Shown here in pieces: positions 22,348 through 34,800 of a stretch of DNA of 64,000 nt. Location of the stretch: positions 170,264,994-170,328,993 of the forward strand of contig NC_085141.1 of assembly GCF_024139115.2 (NCBI RefSeq), in the 5' to 3' direction. The notes beneath the pieces were generated by a model. It was not told the origin of the DNA. It made no database searches and worked only from the letters and a program-made list of their open reading frames with translations. Both the position numbers and the translations under genes were made by a program. Source of the DNA: Armigeres subalbatus. Lineage: Eukaryota; Arthropoda; Insecta; Diptera; Culicidae. The stretch's first letter is position 1; every line of letters starts with the position of its first letter.

Positions 22348-23014
22348 AAAGGGGTAATATACCGCAGCTTCCAAAAGGAGACAAGTTATAGTGTGGGAAC
22401 CTCCGAGTGATCACCGTTCTAAATGCCGCTTTCAAAGTGATATCTGTGATGATCTGCAGATCACCTTCCGTCGTCTTTCATCAATAGTGGATAAGTTCAT
22501 GGGAAGCCTCTCAACAAAGGACCAAATCTTTACAGTACGGCAAATCCAAAGCACCATCTGTTTATCGACTTCGGGGCAGCATACGATAGTAAAGACTACG
22601 TAGAGCTGTGGAAGATCATGAATGAGAACAGCTTTCCCGGGAAGCTCATGCGACTGAAAATAGGAACGATGGATTGTGTGCAAAATTGAGTGTAGATTTC
22701 GGGCGAGCAATTCAGTTCGTTGGAATCCCGCCGGGACTACGACAAGGTGATGCTAAAAGGTGTCAGGAGGAGAGCCGTGATTAACACTGATACACTGTAA
22801 CAGCCAGAGTACGATTTTCAACAGATCCAGTCAATTTGTTTGTTTCACACCCGTACCAAATGTATCATGTACAGAACGCTCATGAAACCGGTAGTCTTCT
22901 ACGGATATGAAACTTGGACCATGCTCGAGAAGGATTTGCAAGCACTTGGAGTATTTGAAAGACGCATGCTTAAGATCATCATTGGCGGTGTGCAAGCGAA
23001 CTGTCAGAAGCGTT

Positions 23015-23389
23015 GGTGTTGGTGAAATAATTCACAAATCCCTCACCCTCCCGCGCGAGCGAACACGTTTGTGATTTTGAAGGTATGTATGTATCACTCC
23101 TGAGTTTTTCATGCTAAAATACATCATTTCACTCATTTGCCAAAAATATATTTCGCTCTAAAAAGCGTTTAAAATCTATTTGGTAGCATTTTTTTGTTTA
23201 CACACGTAAGGGTATTTATTGTTCTATACGACAAATGTCAGTTCATTGTTTTCAACGAAGGAGAACAACAGAGAACCTACGATGATTCAACTCAGCCATG
23301 AGTTTTTAGATGCTGAGTCGGTGCGTTTCAACTCACGTTTGATTTAAATCGTTCATGAGTTTTGAGATTTTGAGTTTTTCCCAACACTG
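23015..23389. mobile_element. MITE-like insertion ending CCCAACACTG
   Basis: RTE homology stops after GGVQ near 23010 and resumes at ELAQLYGE near 23398, so about 375 bp was inserted. The right end is TTTTTCCCAACACTG and the left contains GTGTTGGTG, giving a short TIR (CAGTGTTGG-like) of hAT flavour. A second fragment with the same right end lies at 58632-58682. No clear 8 bp TSD remains. Confidence 0.55.
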
Positions 23390-23925
23390 CCCCGAACTCG
23401 CTCAACTCTACGGCGAACTCAGTAACCAAAAAGTGGCAAAACCTGGAAGGAGCTCAAAGTTCGATAAGCTCTCAAAATCCAAAAGCATTACATCATTCGC
23501 AAACTCGTCCATTTTTACATCGTATGGGAGATTTAAGGGTATTTCTTTATCTCACAAAATTTTCCACAGTACCGGTACAAGTATCGATACCCGCGGAACT
23601 AAGTTAAAAGGACATTGTCATGTATACCGAAGCGAAGGCTATGGGAATAGCTCTATGGTCTGCCATTTCCAACGGTCTGAAAAGTTGTCATTACCCAGAC
23701 ATCGTTTTAGCAAACTCGTGAACATACCCAGATCAGCAAGAATCGCGTGTTCTAGGACTAGGTTTAAAATACCGTCGGAATCTGGTGCCTTGCCTACCTT
23801 TAGTTTTTTTTTGCTAAGATAAAATCATGGTTAGTCACTTGCCGTAAATCTGACAGATTTCTGACACATTTCTAGACTAATCTGCAATCCAGCTGCCGTT
23901 TCCGGCAAAGCTGGCAGATAACATA

Positions 23926-24430
23926 GGGGAGAACGGTCTAAAATGCACCCCTGGGGCAAAACGGCCTCACTCATAAAATCACTCATATAAACTGTTGCTT
24001 TACATTTATGAACGAATATTACCATTGCAATTCATAATTAGTTATCCATAATTGAGCTCCATTGGAAAAATTTAGCAAAATCCCTTCATATTCACTAAAA
24101 TTTAACGATTTGCTATTCTTCCACCACATCCGTAAGATTGAAGTTCAATCCATTAAGAAAAAACAAACAACCATGCGTTCACCATCATTTTACATGCAAT
24201 TGAGTAATTTTAGACCACCATTCAGGCGTTTTGCCCCAGGCCTATTTTTAAAACATTTTTAAATGCGTTAGAAAATCATGAAAATCTTATTGTTTTGAAT
24301 GGGAGATCATTGTGAAATGTAGCTGGGTTTGTAAATTTTGCACCTATACGTTCAAATCGTTGGGTATTCTTGTTCATATGGGCGAAAACATCGAACAAGC
24401 TCAAGGGGTGCATTTTGGACCGTGCTCCCC
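23926..24430. mobile_element. TA-flanked MITE with GGGGAG termini
   Basis: The left end GGGGAGAACGGTCTAAAATG and the right end, reversed, GGGGAGCACGGTCCAAAATG form a TIR of about 24-26 bp that continues to GCACCCC. TA flanks both sides (23924-23925 and 24431-24432), as expected for the Tc1/mariner group. Internal blocks GGGGCAAAACGGCC and CGTTTTGCCCCAGG form a second inverted pair. The 505 bp length leaves no room for a transposase. Confidence 0.78.
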
Positions 24431-24432
24431 TA

Positions 24433-26779
24433 CTCACCCAGACCAGAGAGCATTTCATTTCCTCTCGTGGCCTATAGGACATCGGCGTAGCTTTTACTGT
24501 CAGTATTGACATTAATTGCCTCACCTGTGTCCCTGCTTTTGCCATGGCAAACCTGCTGCACCTTACTGTGAATTTCAGTAGCCTTCCCTTTCGGAGGTAC
24601 TGATTTGTTCCTCGCAAACTGCACGACCTCACTTAGTTTACCTGTTGCTCCGTTGACAGCCTTGCGTCATCTGGCTCTATTCCAGCTCATTTTCCGCAGT
24701 AAAGAAACTAATCTGGAATCTCTTTACTGGACTCCGCCGCCTGGCTCACTGCCGGCTAATTTTCTTCAGCAAGAAGGCGAATCCTACGTTATGCCTCTTA
24801 CTGGACTCCAACAAGGTGTTCCATTCTTGCTTCAACATCACGACTAAGTTGCTGACCGTCAGCAAAGCCTATTCAAAGTCCCTGCTGTAATTGTTGCGGT
24901 TGTAGGAAGGACATGGTCACACCCGTGATGTCTATGATCAACATCATCTTCTGTTTGCCATAAGACGAGTTTGTACTATTCCATTAAAAAACTAAAAGCT
25001 TAAAATGATTTTCTTATCCATTTTCTGGCCACCGCTCTCTTTATAACGTATTTGATGACTGGTCAGATTAGCCTCGTCCGAAAGGACGAAAAATCATCCT
25101 TCCTCACCATGTTTTGCATACATTTCATTCGCTTAATAATCCTTTGCATTCCAATTCTTTGTTTGTGTTTATATGGGTCCATGTTATGAATTCAAGGAGA
25201 ACTGACCCTACGTTGTTGTGATAATTTGTGAACAAATTTCCCCAGTCGCATTTATTGCTATCCGCAATAATTCCGAATGCTTTCCGTTCAACGCACTGCA
25301 TGCAGCGATTATGCAAATCGAACGAAGAATTTCAATGCCTGGGCTACACGAACCTTGTTTGAATTTCTGAGACCAGGAACGGAACCTGTGTAATGACCAT
25401 ATGAAATCTTTTGAATGCGGTGGAAACAACTGTTCATTATTGATGATAATTGGATAATTTACCACGAAAACAATCGCCATCACCAGATTAATTGACGGTC
25501 ATTGTACAGAGAATCTGTTTGTTTGGAAAGCTTATGTGCCTTGCTGTTGAGCAGAAAAGTAAAACAAAAATCTGAAATGTAGCTCTCACCAGCTTACCGC
25601 AAGGTCAGCTGATTTTTGAATGTTGATTCCACTCAAACAAAATAAAGTGCTTGACATAATCAACACGTGCAGTCGATGTTGCGTCGACTTTCCTTTCGAA
25701 AAGAAAATTCAACGCAAAAACCACCGTATGTTGGTGTCAAAAAAGCAGCACGTAAATAAAATAATACTACAATATTGAATTTTCATTCACGATAAAATAG
25801 ACGCGTCGGCTTTGATCTGTTGGCTTTCACTCTTTGCTGGTTTTGAGATATCTTACTCCGTAGCATATGCCTATGAATTGAACTTATGTGTGCTTGCAGC
25901 GAAGTCGATTTTTTCGGCTCGTTTGCCAGCTGACCTGAGTTAACCGCTCATTCACCATGTAATTTCATGCCATTTTACATAACATACTACTTTTCATGAG
26001 ACTTCCTACCAAAACTAGGCCAATTGAAACATGTTTTCGCGAGCTTTAGCCAAGCGAACGCACTGAGCGCTTTATGAGTTGTTTATCAGATTAGATGAAT
26101 TTTGATGCACGACTCGAAGAGATCACCCCATAAGTAGAGCTATGCCGAAACTTGTTTAGTGCACATAAGCGGATTGCAAAGAGTAACGTGATTATCAGTA
26201 AAAATCATGCTCCGAAAAAAACTGGTTATACCGAGAGGTGTTTTGAGAGTTGTGCTTTCCATTCTCAATTTCTGTATGAAGAATTAAAGAATTTTTATAA
26301 GCTTCGACTGCCATTGTCAACGTCATTCGTACCTCGAGTATATATTTATGACACACCAATGAAGAACTTGATAAAATTTAAGCGTTTGCAAATATATTTT
26401 TAAATGGAATCTGTCGGAGGTTCGCGTTGCAGTGGCAGCCATCAAACAAGTCCTTGATGGCGCGTATGTACTTTCCTCCATTGGCATTGCCGGCTGCCGT
26501 TATGGCTATGATGCTTCATGGTGCTACTGCTACTACTATCCGTTAAGTATTGATGAATGTAAAATTAGCTCGATGGATTATTTACTTTCACTTCGACATA
26601 AACGTTGAAGTAGTTTTCGGTGAGATGCAACTTTACGAATACAAAGAGCAATCAGTCTCTAAGAAAATCATATTTTTTCTTCTTTCTGTAGAGTTTCCTA
26701 ATGAAGAGTTGCATGCTTTTCAATTGATTGTTCTCATTGGCATTAGGAACGTTCAGGACTGCCCTCAACGATGACATAC
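24433..26779. other. Unassigned DNA with a short internal repetition
   Basis: No gene that I can name. At about 24640-24800 two related blocks occur (CTCATTTTCCGCAGTAAAG then CTAATTTTCTTCAGCAAGA, each followed by TCTTTACTGGACTCC or CTTACTGGACTCC). They suggest a decayed duplicated or TE-derived segment. Frames at 25125-25483 (minus) and 26152-26403 have no recognisable domain. Confidence 0.4.
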
Positions 26780-27278
26780 GGTTCATGCGAAGTCGAAAGC
26801 ACCTACGATATCGTTGATTTGTTGCGCTCTCAATTCAGTAGCGTCTTTATAAATGAGCACCTCAACTCGAAACGCCACCAGGAATACTCCCCGTATTGCG
26901 GCCAATGAGCAGCTGTTCATTGTTACCGACGATAATGTAATAACAGCTAGTAAGGAATTACAAACCTCCATTGGATGCGATCCGGATGGTATTCCTAGCT
27001 TTCGATAAAGGAATTATCGGGGTATAGCTGCGTTGAGCGCCATTTATAAGCTGTTTGAGCTGATAACTCTCAGGGAAATGGTTCAGAATTATGCACATTG
27101 CACGTTACATATCGAATCGCCAATATGGGTTCTAACCTAACGTGTTTCACTTTCTTTGTAACTCGACAAATGGAGAGTGGTCACAATTTATACAGACGTT
27201 TTCTCAGCATTCGACAAGATGAACCATAAGATCGTCATTGGGAAATTTAAAAAATTAGGCATGAACAATCACATGCTG
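26780..27278 (+). pseudogene. Jockey-like LINE reverse transcriptase scrap
   Basis: Broken plus-strand RT homology: SIGCDPDGIPS near 26970, NYRGIAALSAIYKLFELI near 27010-27070, and YTDVFSAFDKMNHKIVIGKF at 27185-27245, all jockey-type wording. Segments are joined with large deletions and stops. The homology ends at NNHMLE, where the RTE element begins. Confidence 0.7.
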
Positions 27279-27279
27279 G

Positions 27280-29282
27280 AGACATGGAGAGATATTCGAT
27301 CCGCCATTGGAAGCACCGCAACCGCTGCACTAGGCACGGTGGCTCCGGATCAGAGAAACGACTGGTATGACGGCGAATGTGAGCAGTTAGTTGAGGAGAA
27401 AAATGCAGCATGGGCGATATTGCTGCAACACCCCACGAGGGCGAACGAGGCACGATACAAACGGGCGCGGAACAGACAAAACTCGATTTTCCGGAGGAAA
27501 AAGCGCCAGCAGGAAGATCGAGACCGTGAAGAGACGGAGGAACTGTACCGCGCTAATAACGCACGAAAGTTCTATGAGAAGTTGAACCGTTCACGTAAGG
27601 GCCACGTGCCACAGCCCGATATGTGTAAAGACATAAACGGGAACCTTCTTACAAACGAGCGTGAGTTGATCCAAAGGTGGCGGCAGCACTACGAAGAGCA
27701 CCTGAATAGCGATATGGCAGACAACGGTGGCGGTATGGTAATGAACCTAGGAGCACGCGTGCAGGACATGCGACTTCCGGCTTCGAACCTCCAGGAAATC
27801 TAGGAGGAGATCGGCCGGCTGAAAAACAACAAAGCCCCTGGAGTTGACCAACTACCAGGAGAGCTTTTTAAACACGGTGGTGAGGCACTGGATAGAGCGC
27901 TGCACTGGGTGATTACCAAGGTTTGGGAGGATGAGGTTCTGCCGCAGGAGTGGATGGAAGGTGTCGTGTGTCCCATCTACAAAAAGGGCGATAAGCTGGA
28001 TTGTAGCAACTACCGCGCAATCACATTGCTGAACGCCGCCTACAAGGTACTCTCCCAAATTTTATGCCGTCGACTAACACCAATTGCAAGAGAGTTATTG
28101 GTGAACGCTCTACCACAGACCAGGTGTTCGCCATACGTCAGGTATTGCAGAAATGCCGCGAATACAACGTGCCCACACATCATCTATTTATCGACTTCAA
28201 AGCCGCATATGATACAATCGATCGGGACCATCTATGGCAGCTAATGCACGAAAACGGATTTCCGGATAAACTGATACGGTTGATCAAGGCGACGATGGAT
28301 CGGGTGATGTGCGTAGTTCGAGTTTCAGGGGCATTCTCGAGTCCCTTTGAAACCCGTAGAGGGTTACGGCAAGGTGATGGTCTTTCGTGTCTGCTATTCA
28401 ACATCGCTTTGGAGGGAGTAATACGAAGGGCAGGGATTGACACGAGTGGTACGATTTTCACGAAGTCCGTCCAGTTATTTGGTTTCGCCGACGACATTGG
28501 TATCATGGCACGTAACTTTGAGAGGATGGAGGAAGCCTACATCAGACTGAAAAGCGAAGCTAAACGGATTGGACTAGTCATCAATACGTCGAAGACGAAG
28601 TACATGATAGGAAGAGGCTCAAGAGAGGTCAATGTGTGCAACCCACCACGAGTTTCTATCGGTGGTGACGAAATCGAGGTGGTTGAAGAATTCGTGTACT
28701 TGGGCTCACTGGTGACCGCCGATAACGATACCAGCAGAGAAATTCGGAGACGCATAGTGGCTGGAAATCGTACGTACTTTGGACTCCGCAAGACGCTCCG
28801 ATCGAATAGAGTTCGCCGCCGTACCAAACTGACTATCTACAAAACGCTTATAAGACCGGTAGTTCTCTACGGACACGAGACCTGGACGATGCGCACTGGG
28901 AGTTTTCGAAAGGAAAGTGTTGCGTACCATCTATGGTGGGGTGCAGATGGCGGACGGTACGTGGAGGAGGCGAATGAACCACGAGTTGCATCAGCTGTTG
29001 GGAGAACCATCCATCGTTCACACCGCGAAAATCGGAAGACTGCGGTGGGCCGGGCACGTAGCCAGAATGTCGGACAGTAATCCGGTGAAAATGGTTCTCG
29101 ACAACGATCCGACGGGAACAAGAAGGCGAGGTGCACAGCGGGCAAGGTGGATCGATCAGGTGGAGGACGACTTGCGGACCTTCCGCAGACTGCGTGGTTG
29201 GCGAAGTGCAGCCATGGACCGAGCTGAATGGAGAAGTATTTTATGTGCAGCACAGGTCACTCCGGCCTTAGTCTGATGATAA
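27280..29282 (+). pseudogene. RTE-clade LINE, 5'-truncated, with RT and C-terminal region
   Basis: Begins at WRDIRSAIGSTAT in the linker after the missing endonuclease. RT follows: NYRAITLLNAAYKVLSQIL near 28010, HHLFIDFKAAYDTIDRD near 28180, RQGDGLSCLLFN near 28370 and the catalytic FADD near 28485 in FGFADDIGIMARN. The C-terminal region is YKTLIRPVVLYGHETWTM near 28840, then RRRMNHELHQLLGEPS, RLRWAGHVARM and RRRGAQRARWIDQVEDDL. The 3' end reads GTCTGATGATAAATAAA. Lesions: TAG at 27801-27803, a frame break with lost sequence near 28090, and a frameshift at about 28895-28915. The first open frame (27177-27803) fuses the preceding jockey scrap to this element and has no ATG at its start. Confidence 0.9.
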
Positions 29283-29284
29283 AT

Positions 29285-31880
29285 AAAGCTTTCTCCAGGA
29301 ATTCCTTCGACAATTGCTCCAGTCATTCTATCCGAAGTTCTATCAGGAATTCTTTAAGAATGCCTCCAGCAACTTCTTCGGCAATGTCTTCAGGAATTTC
29401 ACCATTAATTTCGCCGGGAATTAATCAAAAAAATTCACCATTATTTACTCCAAGAAATCTTCCACGTGCTTCTTTATAAGTTCTCCAGGGAATTCTTCTG
29501 ATAATTCTTTGTGCTGTTTTTCATAAAAATTTCTGAAAAATTGCACCGTGAAGGTCCTAAGAATATTCCGTGGAAATTCCGCAGAACTGCCAGTAAACAT
29601 TCCTGAGAATTTCGCAGAAAATCTTCGAATTTCTTGTGTGAATTCCATAAAATTTTCCCTGAAAGTTTCAAATAATTTCCTGTGAAAATTTCAAAGAATT
29701 TCTCCTGGAATTCCACCGAACATTTATACATAAATCATTCCGAAAATGAAATTTTCGGAGGAATTCCTAGATTAATTCCCAAAGTAATCCGAAAGAATTT
29801 CGGTGAAAACATCAAGATTTCCACTGGGAGATCCTCCAAGAGTTTCTCCAAAAACTCCTCCGGGAATTCTTCTAGGAGTTCCACCGGCAGTTCCTCCAAG
29901 AGTTCCTCCAGGATTTCCTCCGAGAAATCATTCCAGTAGTTCTATCGGCAGTTCCTACGGGGGTTCCTCTGAAAATTCTTCCGGGAAATTCTCCAGAATT
30001 TCCTCTGGGAATTCATTCAGGCTTTCTTTCTGGAATTCAAGTTTTCTTGAGGAATTTATATAGAAATTCACCCAGAAGCTCCTCCGAGAATTTCTCTGGG
30101 AGCTCCTCAGGGAATTCTCCGGAATGTCCTCTGACGATGACGATGGTCCAGCTATATACCCCCACAAAGGTTTCAGCTAGACGAGATTTGTCTATAAGAT
30201 GAATTTTCCATGATTTTTTCCGAGGATTCTTCTGATAGTATCACTGGCATTTCCCTCGGGGGGTTCCTTTGAAAATTCTCCCGGGAGTTTCTTCAGAAAT
30301 TCCTCAGGAAGTTCCTACGAGAATTCCTCCGAGAGCTCCTTCGGGAATCCCCCCAGTAGCTCTGCCAGGAACTCATTCAGGCTTTTTTCAGGAATTAAAA
30401 TGGAAATTCCTCCTGAAGTTCTTCCGATAGTTTCTGTGGGAGCTCCTCTAGGAATTCTTCTATGAGTTTCTCCTGAAATTCTTTCGGGAATTCTTACGGG
30501 AGCTCCTCCGGCAGTTCCTTCGGGAACTCCTCCGGGAGATACACTCCAGAAGAGGAATTCCCAGAGTAATTTCCGGAGGAACATCCGGAGGAATTCCCGT
30601 AAAAATAATCAGAGGAATTCTAAGTCGCTAAGTTAACTAAGTCCCGTTTTATTAGGAAATGCTAAGACAATGTAACAATAAAACCGGACTTAGTTAACTC
30701 CTTGATAAAGGTACAATATATGTAACCCAAACGTCGGATAAAAACGTAAAACCCGTTTTTGAGCATAAGAAGACTGAAAGCCATAACCTCAAATATTATT
30801 ATTATCTTTATTTGGGAAGTTTTCAGTCCAAGGCTGGCTCACCTCGAATCCAGGAATTCCCTGTGAAGTTCCTGGAGGGATTTCCGGAGGAACTCTTGGT
30901 AAAACTCCTGGAGGAGCTCCCGCAGGTACTCCCACAGGCACTTCCGGAGGAATTCCCACAAGGAAGTCCTGAAATAATTCTTGGAGAAGTTCCTGAAGGA
31001 ATTTCCGGAGAAATATCAGAAGTAATTCCCGGATGAAATATCAGGAGGAATTAATGCCGAAATTCCCAGATGAATTCTGATGAAATTAATGGATGCATTC
31101 CCGGGCGTTTGTTCTGAAAAAAATTCTGAATGAACTCAATGGAAGATGTCCTGGAGGAACTCTCAAATTAATTTCCGAATGAAATTCTGGAGTATATTCC
31201 GAGTGAAGTCCGGAAAAAATTCTAGGACAATTCTGCGAAAAAATTCCCGGAGTAATTCCTGATGGAATTCCAGGAGAAGTACCTGAAAGAATTCCCGGAA
31301 AAATACCTGGAAGAATTTCCGGGGAAATACTTGGACGAACTCCTGGAGAAATTCTCAAAGAAATTTGTAGAGGAATTCTTGAAGGATATTCTGAAGTAAA
31401 GGCGAAAAGCATTCTAGAATGAAACCCTAGAGGATTTCGCTATTAAGTTTATGGCGGTTTTATCCCGGAGGAATTAAAGGAAGAGCTTCTGGAGAAATCC
31501 CTGAAGAAGTTCCTTGAAGAATTTCCGAAGGAATTTCCTATAGATTTACAAGTGAAATTATGGAGCGAAATCGGAGAATTTCTGTCATAAATTTTTTGTG
31601 GAATTTCGGGAGGAAATTCCGTATGTATTCTTGAAGGAACTCTCGAATACATTCCAGAAGAAATGCCGGAGATTTTGCTGGAAGAATAGCCGAAGAAATG
31701 TCTAGAAGTAAAAAATCTTCAAGGAAATTTCCTCATGAAATCCCTAAAACATTTAGTGAGGGGTTTCTAGATAAAAAGGAATTACAATTACATGAGAAGG
31801 ATTTTCGAACGATTTTCAAAAGGAATTTGTGGATAACTTCCCGAAGGAATTAAGAAGGATTTCAAGGAGAATTTATGACC
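29285..31880. repeat. GGAATTCC-rich degenerate satellite, orientation reversing
   Basis: About 2.6 kb of short units (roughly 12-15 bp) built on TTCCTCCGGGAATTC. From 29285 to about 30545 the plus strand carries the pyrimidine-rich form (TTCCTCCGGGAATTCTTC). From about 30550 to 31880 it carries the purine-rich reverse complement (GGAGGAATTCCCGGAGGAA). The block is therefore an inverted array. Ser-, Pro- and Glu-rich open frames on both strands (such as 29682-30063, 30812-31036 and 31086-31412) come from the repeat. A non-repeat segment lies at 30632-30835. Confidence 0.85.
30632..30835 (+). mobile_element. Inserted fragment, possibly the end of a Penelope-like element
   Basis: This 200 bp segment interrupts the GGAATTCC array. 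It opens with a strong hairpin: AGTTAACTAAGTCCCGTTTT at 30633 is answered by AAAACCGGACTTAGTTAACT near 30679. Then come CTTGATAAAGG (30701) and CCCAAACGTCGGA (about 30726). Penelope-like retroelements are known to carry hammerhead-type motifs with a CTGATGA..GAAAC..GTC core. This is at best a decayed version, and L2- or RTE-type tails remain possible. Confidence 0.4.
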
Positions 31881-34800
31881 CCGAAATGTTTCGAGTTGTT
31901 TTGAACTTTCATATGTATTATGGATCCTGGATACCCTAATAAGTTTTTGGGAATCTTTTGAATTTCAACCACCTATTTCTGAATATGATTGGATTGTAAA
32001 GTGCATATGTTAAGGGAATTCATTCCAGTCCCCGTTCAATCTTACCATCATTTAGGGGGGCGACGGCCCCCCACTGCCCCCCTCTGGCTACGCCCTTGCA
32101 TCTACAGGGTTCAGAAGCAAGTCTACTCGGGTAACTGTGTGTCGTCGAGCGCCAAGGGCAGCTAAGGGCCCTCGTTTTTCGCAGTATCACAAATGCTCAA
32201 CGATTAACTCCCGCGAAATCCAAAACTCTGTCCGTCTGCTGCTGCTGAGAGACTAAATCGACCTTCCGGAGCGGGTTCTCACGTCGGGCAAGTTTATGAT
32301 GATTTCCAGGAATGCGTATGTTAGGAACATGGGTAGTAAGACAGTCTTGGTAGTGGGAAGTAAGTACCCACCGAAAAGGTACAATTTCACTTCACTTCAC
32401 CAATTAGCGATGTGCCATTATGCCCTTTTCAACATCTTTTCCGTAGGCAACTACGTACGCCGTAAAATACTAGAGGGTTTGCGACATTTGGCAATTTTAA
32501 AAGGGATGGTGCATTTCATTGCCATGTCTGTTCAAACTTATCGATGCTGTTTATTACAATCCGTATGTGTACTATGGATGTTGTGATCTTGTTCCAACTC
32601 TCCTCTATTTAACGAATTTTGAGTAAAGTATCCCTAAAAAATGAAAACTTTATCCTTAACATATAATATAAGAATTGGTGGTGATTCCAGTCGCTAGAAT
32701 AACTTCTGAAACCGAAATACACAAGTCCTTCAGACACCACATCTGCTTAAATATGTAATCTTGTAGGAGAATGTTCTTCGGAAACCGATGAAGTTATGAG
32801 CTTCATCTTTTTGTTGTTGATCATATTATCGAGCTAATTGGCACAAAACATATGTTATTGCGTACCCAGTACAGCTAACGATACTTTTTTTTTAGGAAAT
32901 ATGTTCAGCTAATATTTGTTGTAGAAAAAACTGGTTAACCGAGAGGTGCCCAGAAACAATATTAATCATAATTATGAAAATCATATAAGTTAATAAATAA
33001 TTTTTTTTTCCTTATATCTATATGATTCGATGGATAGTTTTTAAAATACTTTTATTTCACCCAAATGATTATATTTTCTGGAGTATTATGTTTATAAGTA
33101 ATACACACATAAGAAAACTCTTGTGTTCATGAGAATACTTGGGCTCATTAAAAAATTACCTTACCTTACCTTTTCGACCATCTGTCCCTTTGACCTTTTA
33201 ATTTTCGACTTTTTGTCCTTTCGACCTTTGTCTTTCGACGTTTTGTCCTATAGTCATGCGGCCACATTTCGGAACACAAAAAATCAAATTATAGAACAAA
33301 CTTCCTCATTTTATTTCGTTAGTATAAAATATTTTGAAGTATTTATTAGAAATCAGAATTGACGAACAAAAAGTTAGTTTCAAATATGCGTATGATCGCA
33401 GTGTACTGCTTGATAGATAAAAAAGAGAAAAAAAGCTAGATATAGACACCACATGGCGGAATTTCCAAGCACAGATGGCAAGCACTATCAAAACTAGTTA
33501 TCGATCACCGTGTGAGCTAACCAAAATCAGCAAACGAAGGTGGGGCTGCATGTATTTTCGTGTGCGTCTGCGCAAGTATACGGTAGTTGTACAAGAGAAG
33601 TGTAAATTCAAGGTGGCACCGGTGAAGTGTCAATTCAACCTAGGATTGAAACAATGCAGAGCACTATGACCGCCCTGCTGCTTTCAGAATGGTTACTGGA
33701 ATTTCCAAATTCGAGACCGTCACAAAATTAGGCAAGATTTCAAACGCTAATAGCTCCTTTATCTTTCGATGGATTTTCGTGATTTTATAATCAATCGAAT
33801 CGGAAACTCTCCAGTATTTTTTTTATTAAAAACATTGAAAATTCCAATTCTTTGCAAACCCAGTAAAATTTTAGAGCTTCGTTACGACCGCTGTTTGGTG
33901 CGGTTGGTTCTTGCGCTCTACTTTTGTGCGGCGATTCACACAAAAAGTAGAACAATAGAACCAAAGCAATGACCGCGGTCGAGAAAAGGCCGGGTATAAG
34001 GGTATGCTTCCAATTGAAAGAGGCATTATCTTCGTTATTCGCCTTATACCAAGCAAACGCGTTCATTTAAAGTGGGTTGGAGTCAATTATGTCAAAGCCC
34101 ATGTTGGAAAAGCTGTTTAGATTGTGTTGACCAGTGATGGGAAATGTCAAAAAAATGTCGTGTGATTTCTATTACATACTAATTTGCTAATAATTTGTTT
34201 CAAAAGTTATATACAATTCAGATTTTTGATTAAAATGTAATGCCTAAAGGATCCTAGAACTTTGTCATACATATCATTGTACTAAATACAAATTGTGAGG
34301 CATGAAAGCGAAATTTAAAAAATGCCATGAGATTCGGCTTTTACGCCACCAATTTCTAATTTAGAGCAATGACCTATTACATGTTTTTGTAATTTTGTAA
34401 ACTTGTGGAAAAAGTTATTAGTAAATCAGTCCCATGACATCTTAATGACATTTCTCGTCACTGATTTTGATACAGTAGTCTAACTAACAAATCATGCGAT
34501 TCACTTATTAAACATCTAAAGCAACCCCTTGGAAACCAAAGAGGACCGATTTGCTTGCCAGCCAACTCACCAGCTATCACTTCTATTTTCCTCACTGCTT
34601 ATTACACCGGGCGCGCGTTCAGTGACTATTTAGATCCTTGTGCCTAGTGATCTAGTTACCTTGATCCTATCCATACGGAATCTAATTATGAGCTGATCAG
34701 TTATCAAAATACTATGTCTCATCTCGACGAAACAATAACGAGAACAAGTCAACGTCATCAGCTCATGAACGGATGTTTAACTTCAACAATACTTAGCCAA

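Larger units (their letters stand above)
21690..23480 (+). pseudogene. Heavily decayed RTE-clade LINE with two inserted elements
   Basis: Plus-strand RTE remnants in changing frames: KFYQKLNES.KGFVPQAEMC near 21905, EHLNGAE near 21990, VKDAI..LKNKTAAGKDGIGDELI near 22085, LNAAFKVIS near 22410, then RT scraps. The C-terminal region follows: MYRTLMKPVVFYGYETWTM, LQALGVFERRMLK and IIGGVQ at 22865-23000, then ELAQLYGELSNQKVAKPGR at 23398-23455. Many stops and frameshifts. It belongs to a different RTE family from the 19078 and 27280 copies (ELAQLYGE-type tail, as at 39005). Two small elements interrupt it, at 22241 and about 23015. Confidence 0.82.

Noticed and set aside
29285..31652. Ser-, Pro- and Glu-rich open frames, some over 100 codons
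   Set aside because: They are translations of the GGAATTCC-type satellite on both strands and follow its unit length. There is no domain and no gene context.
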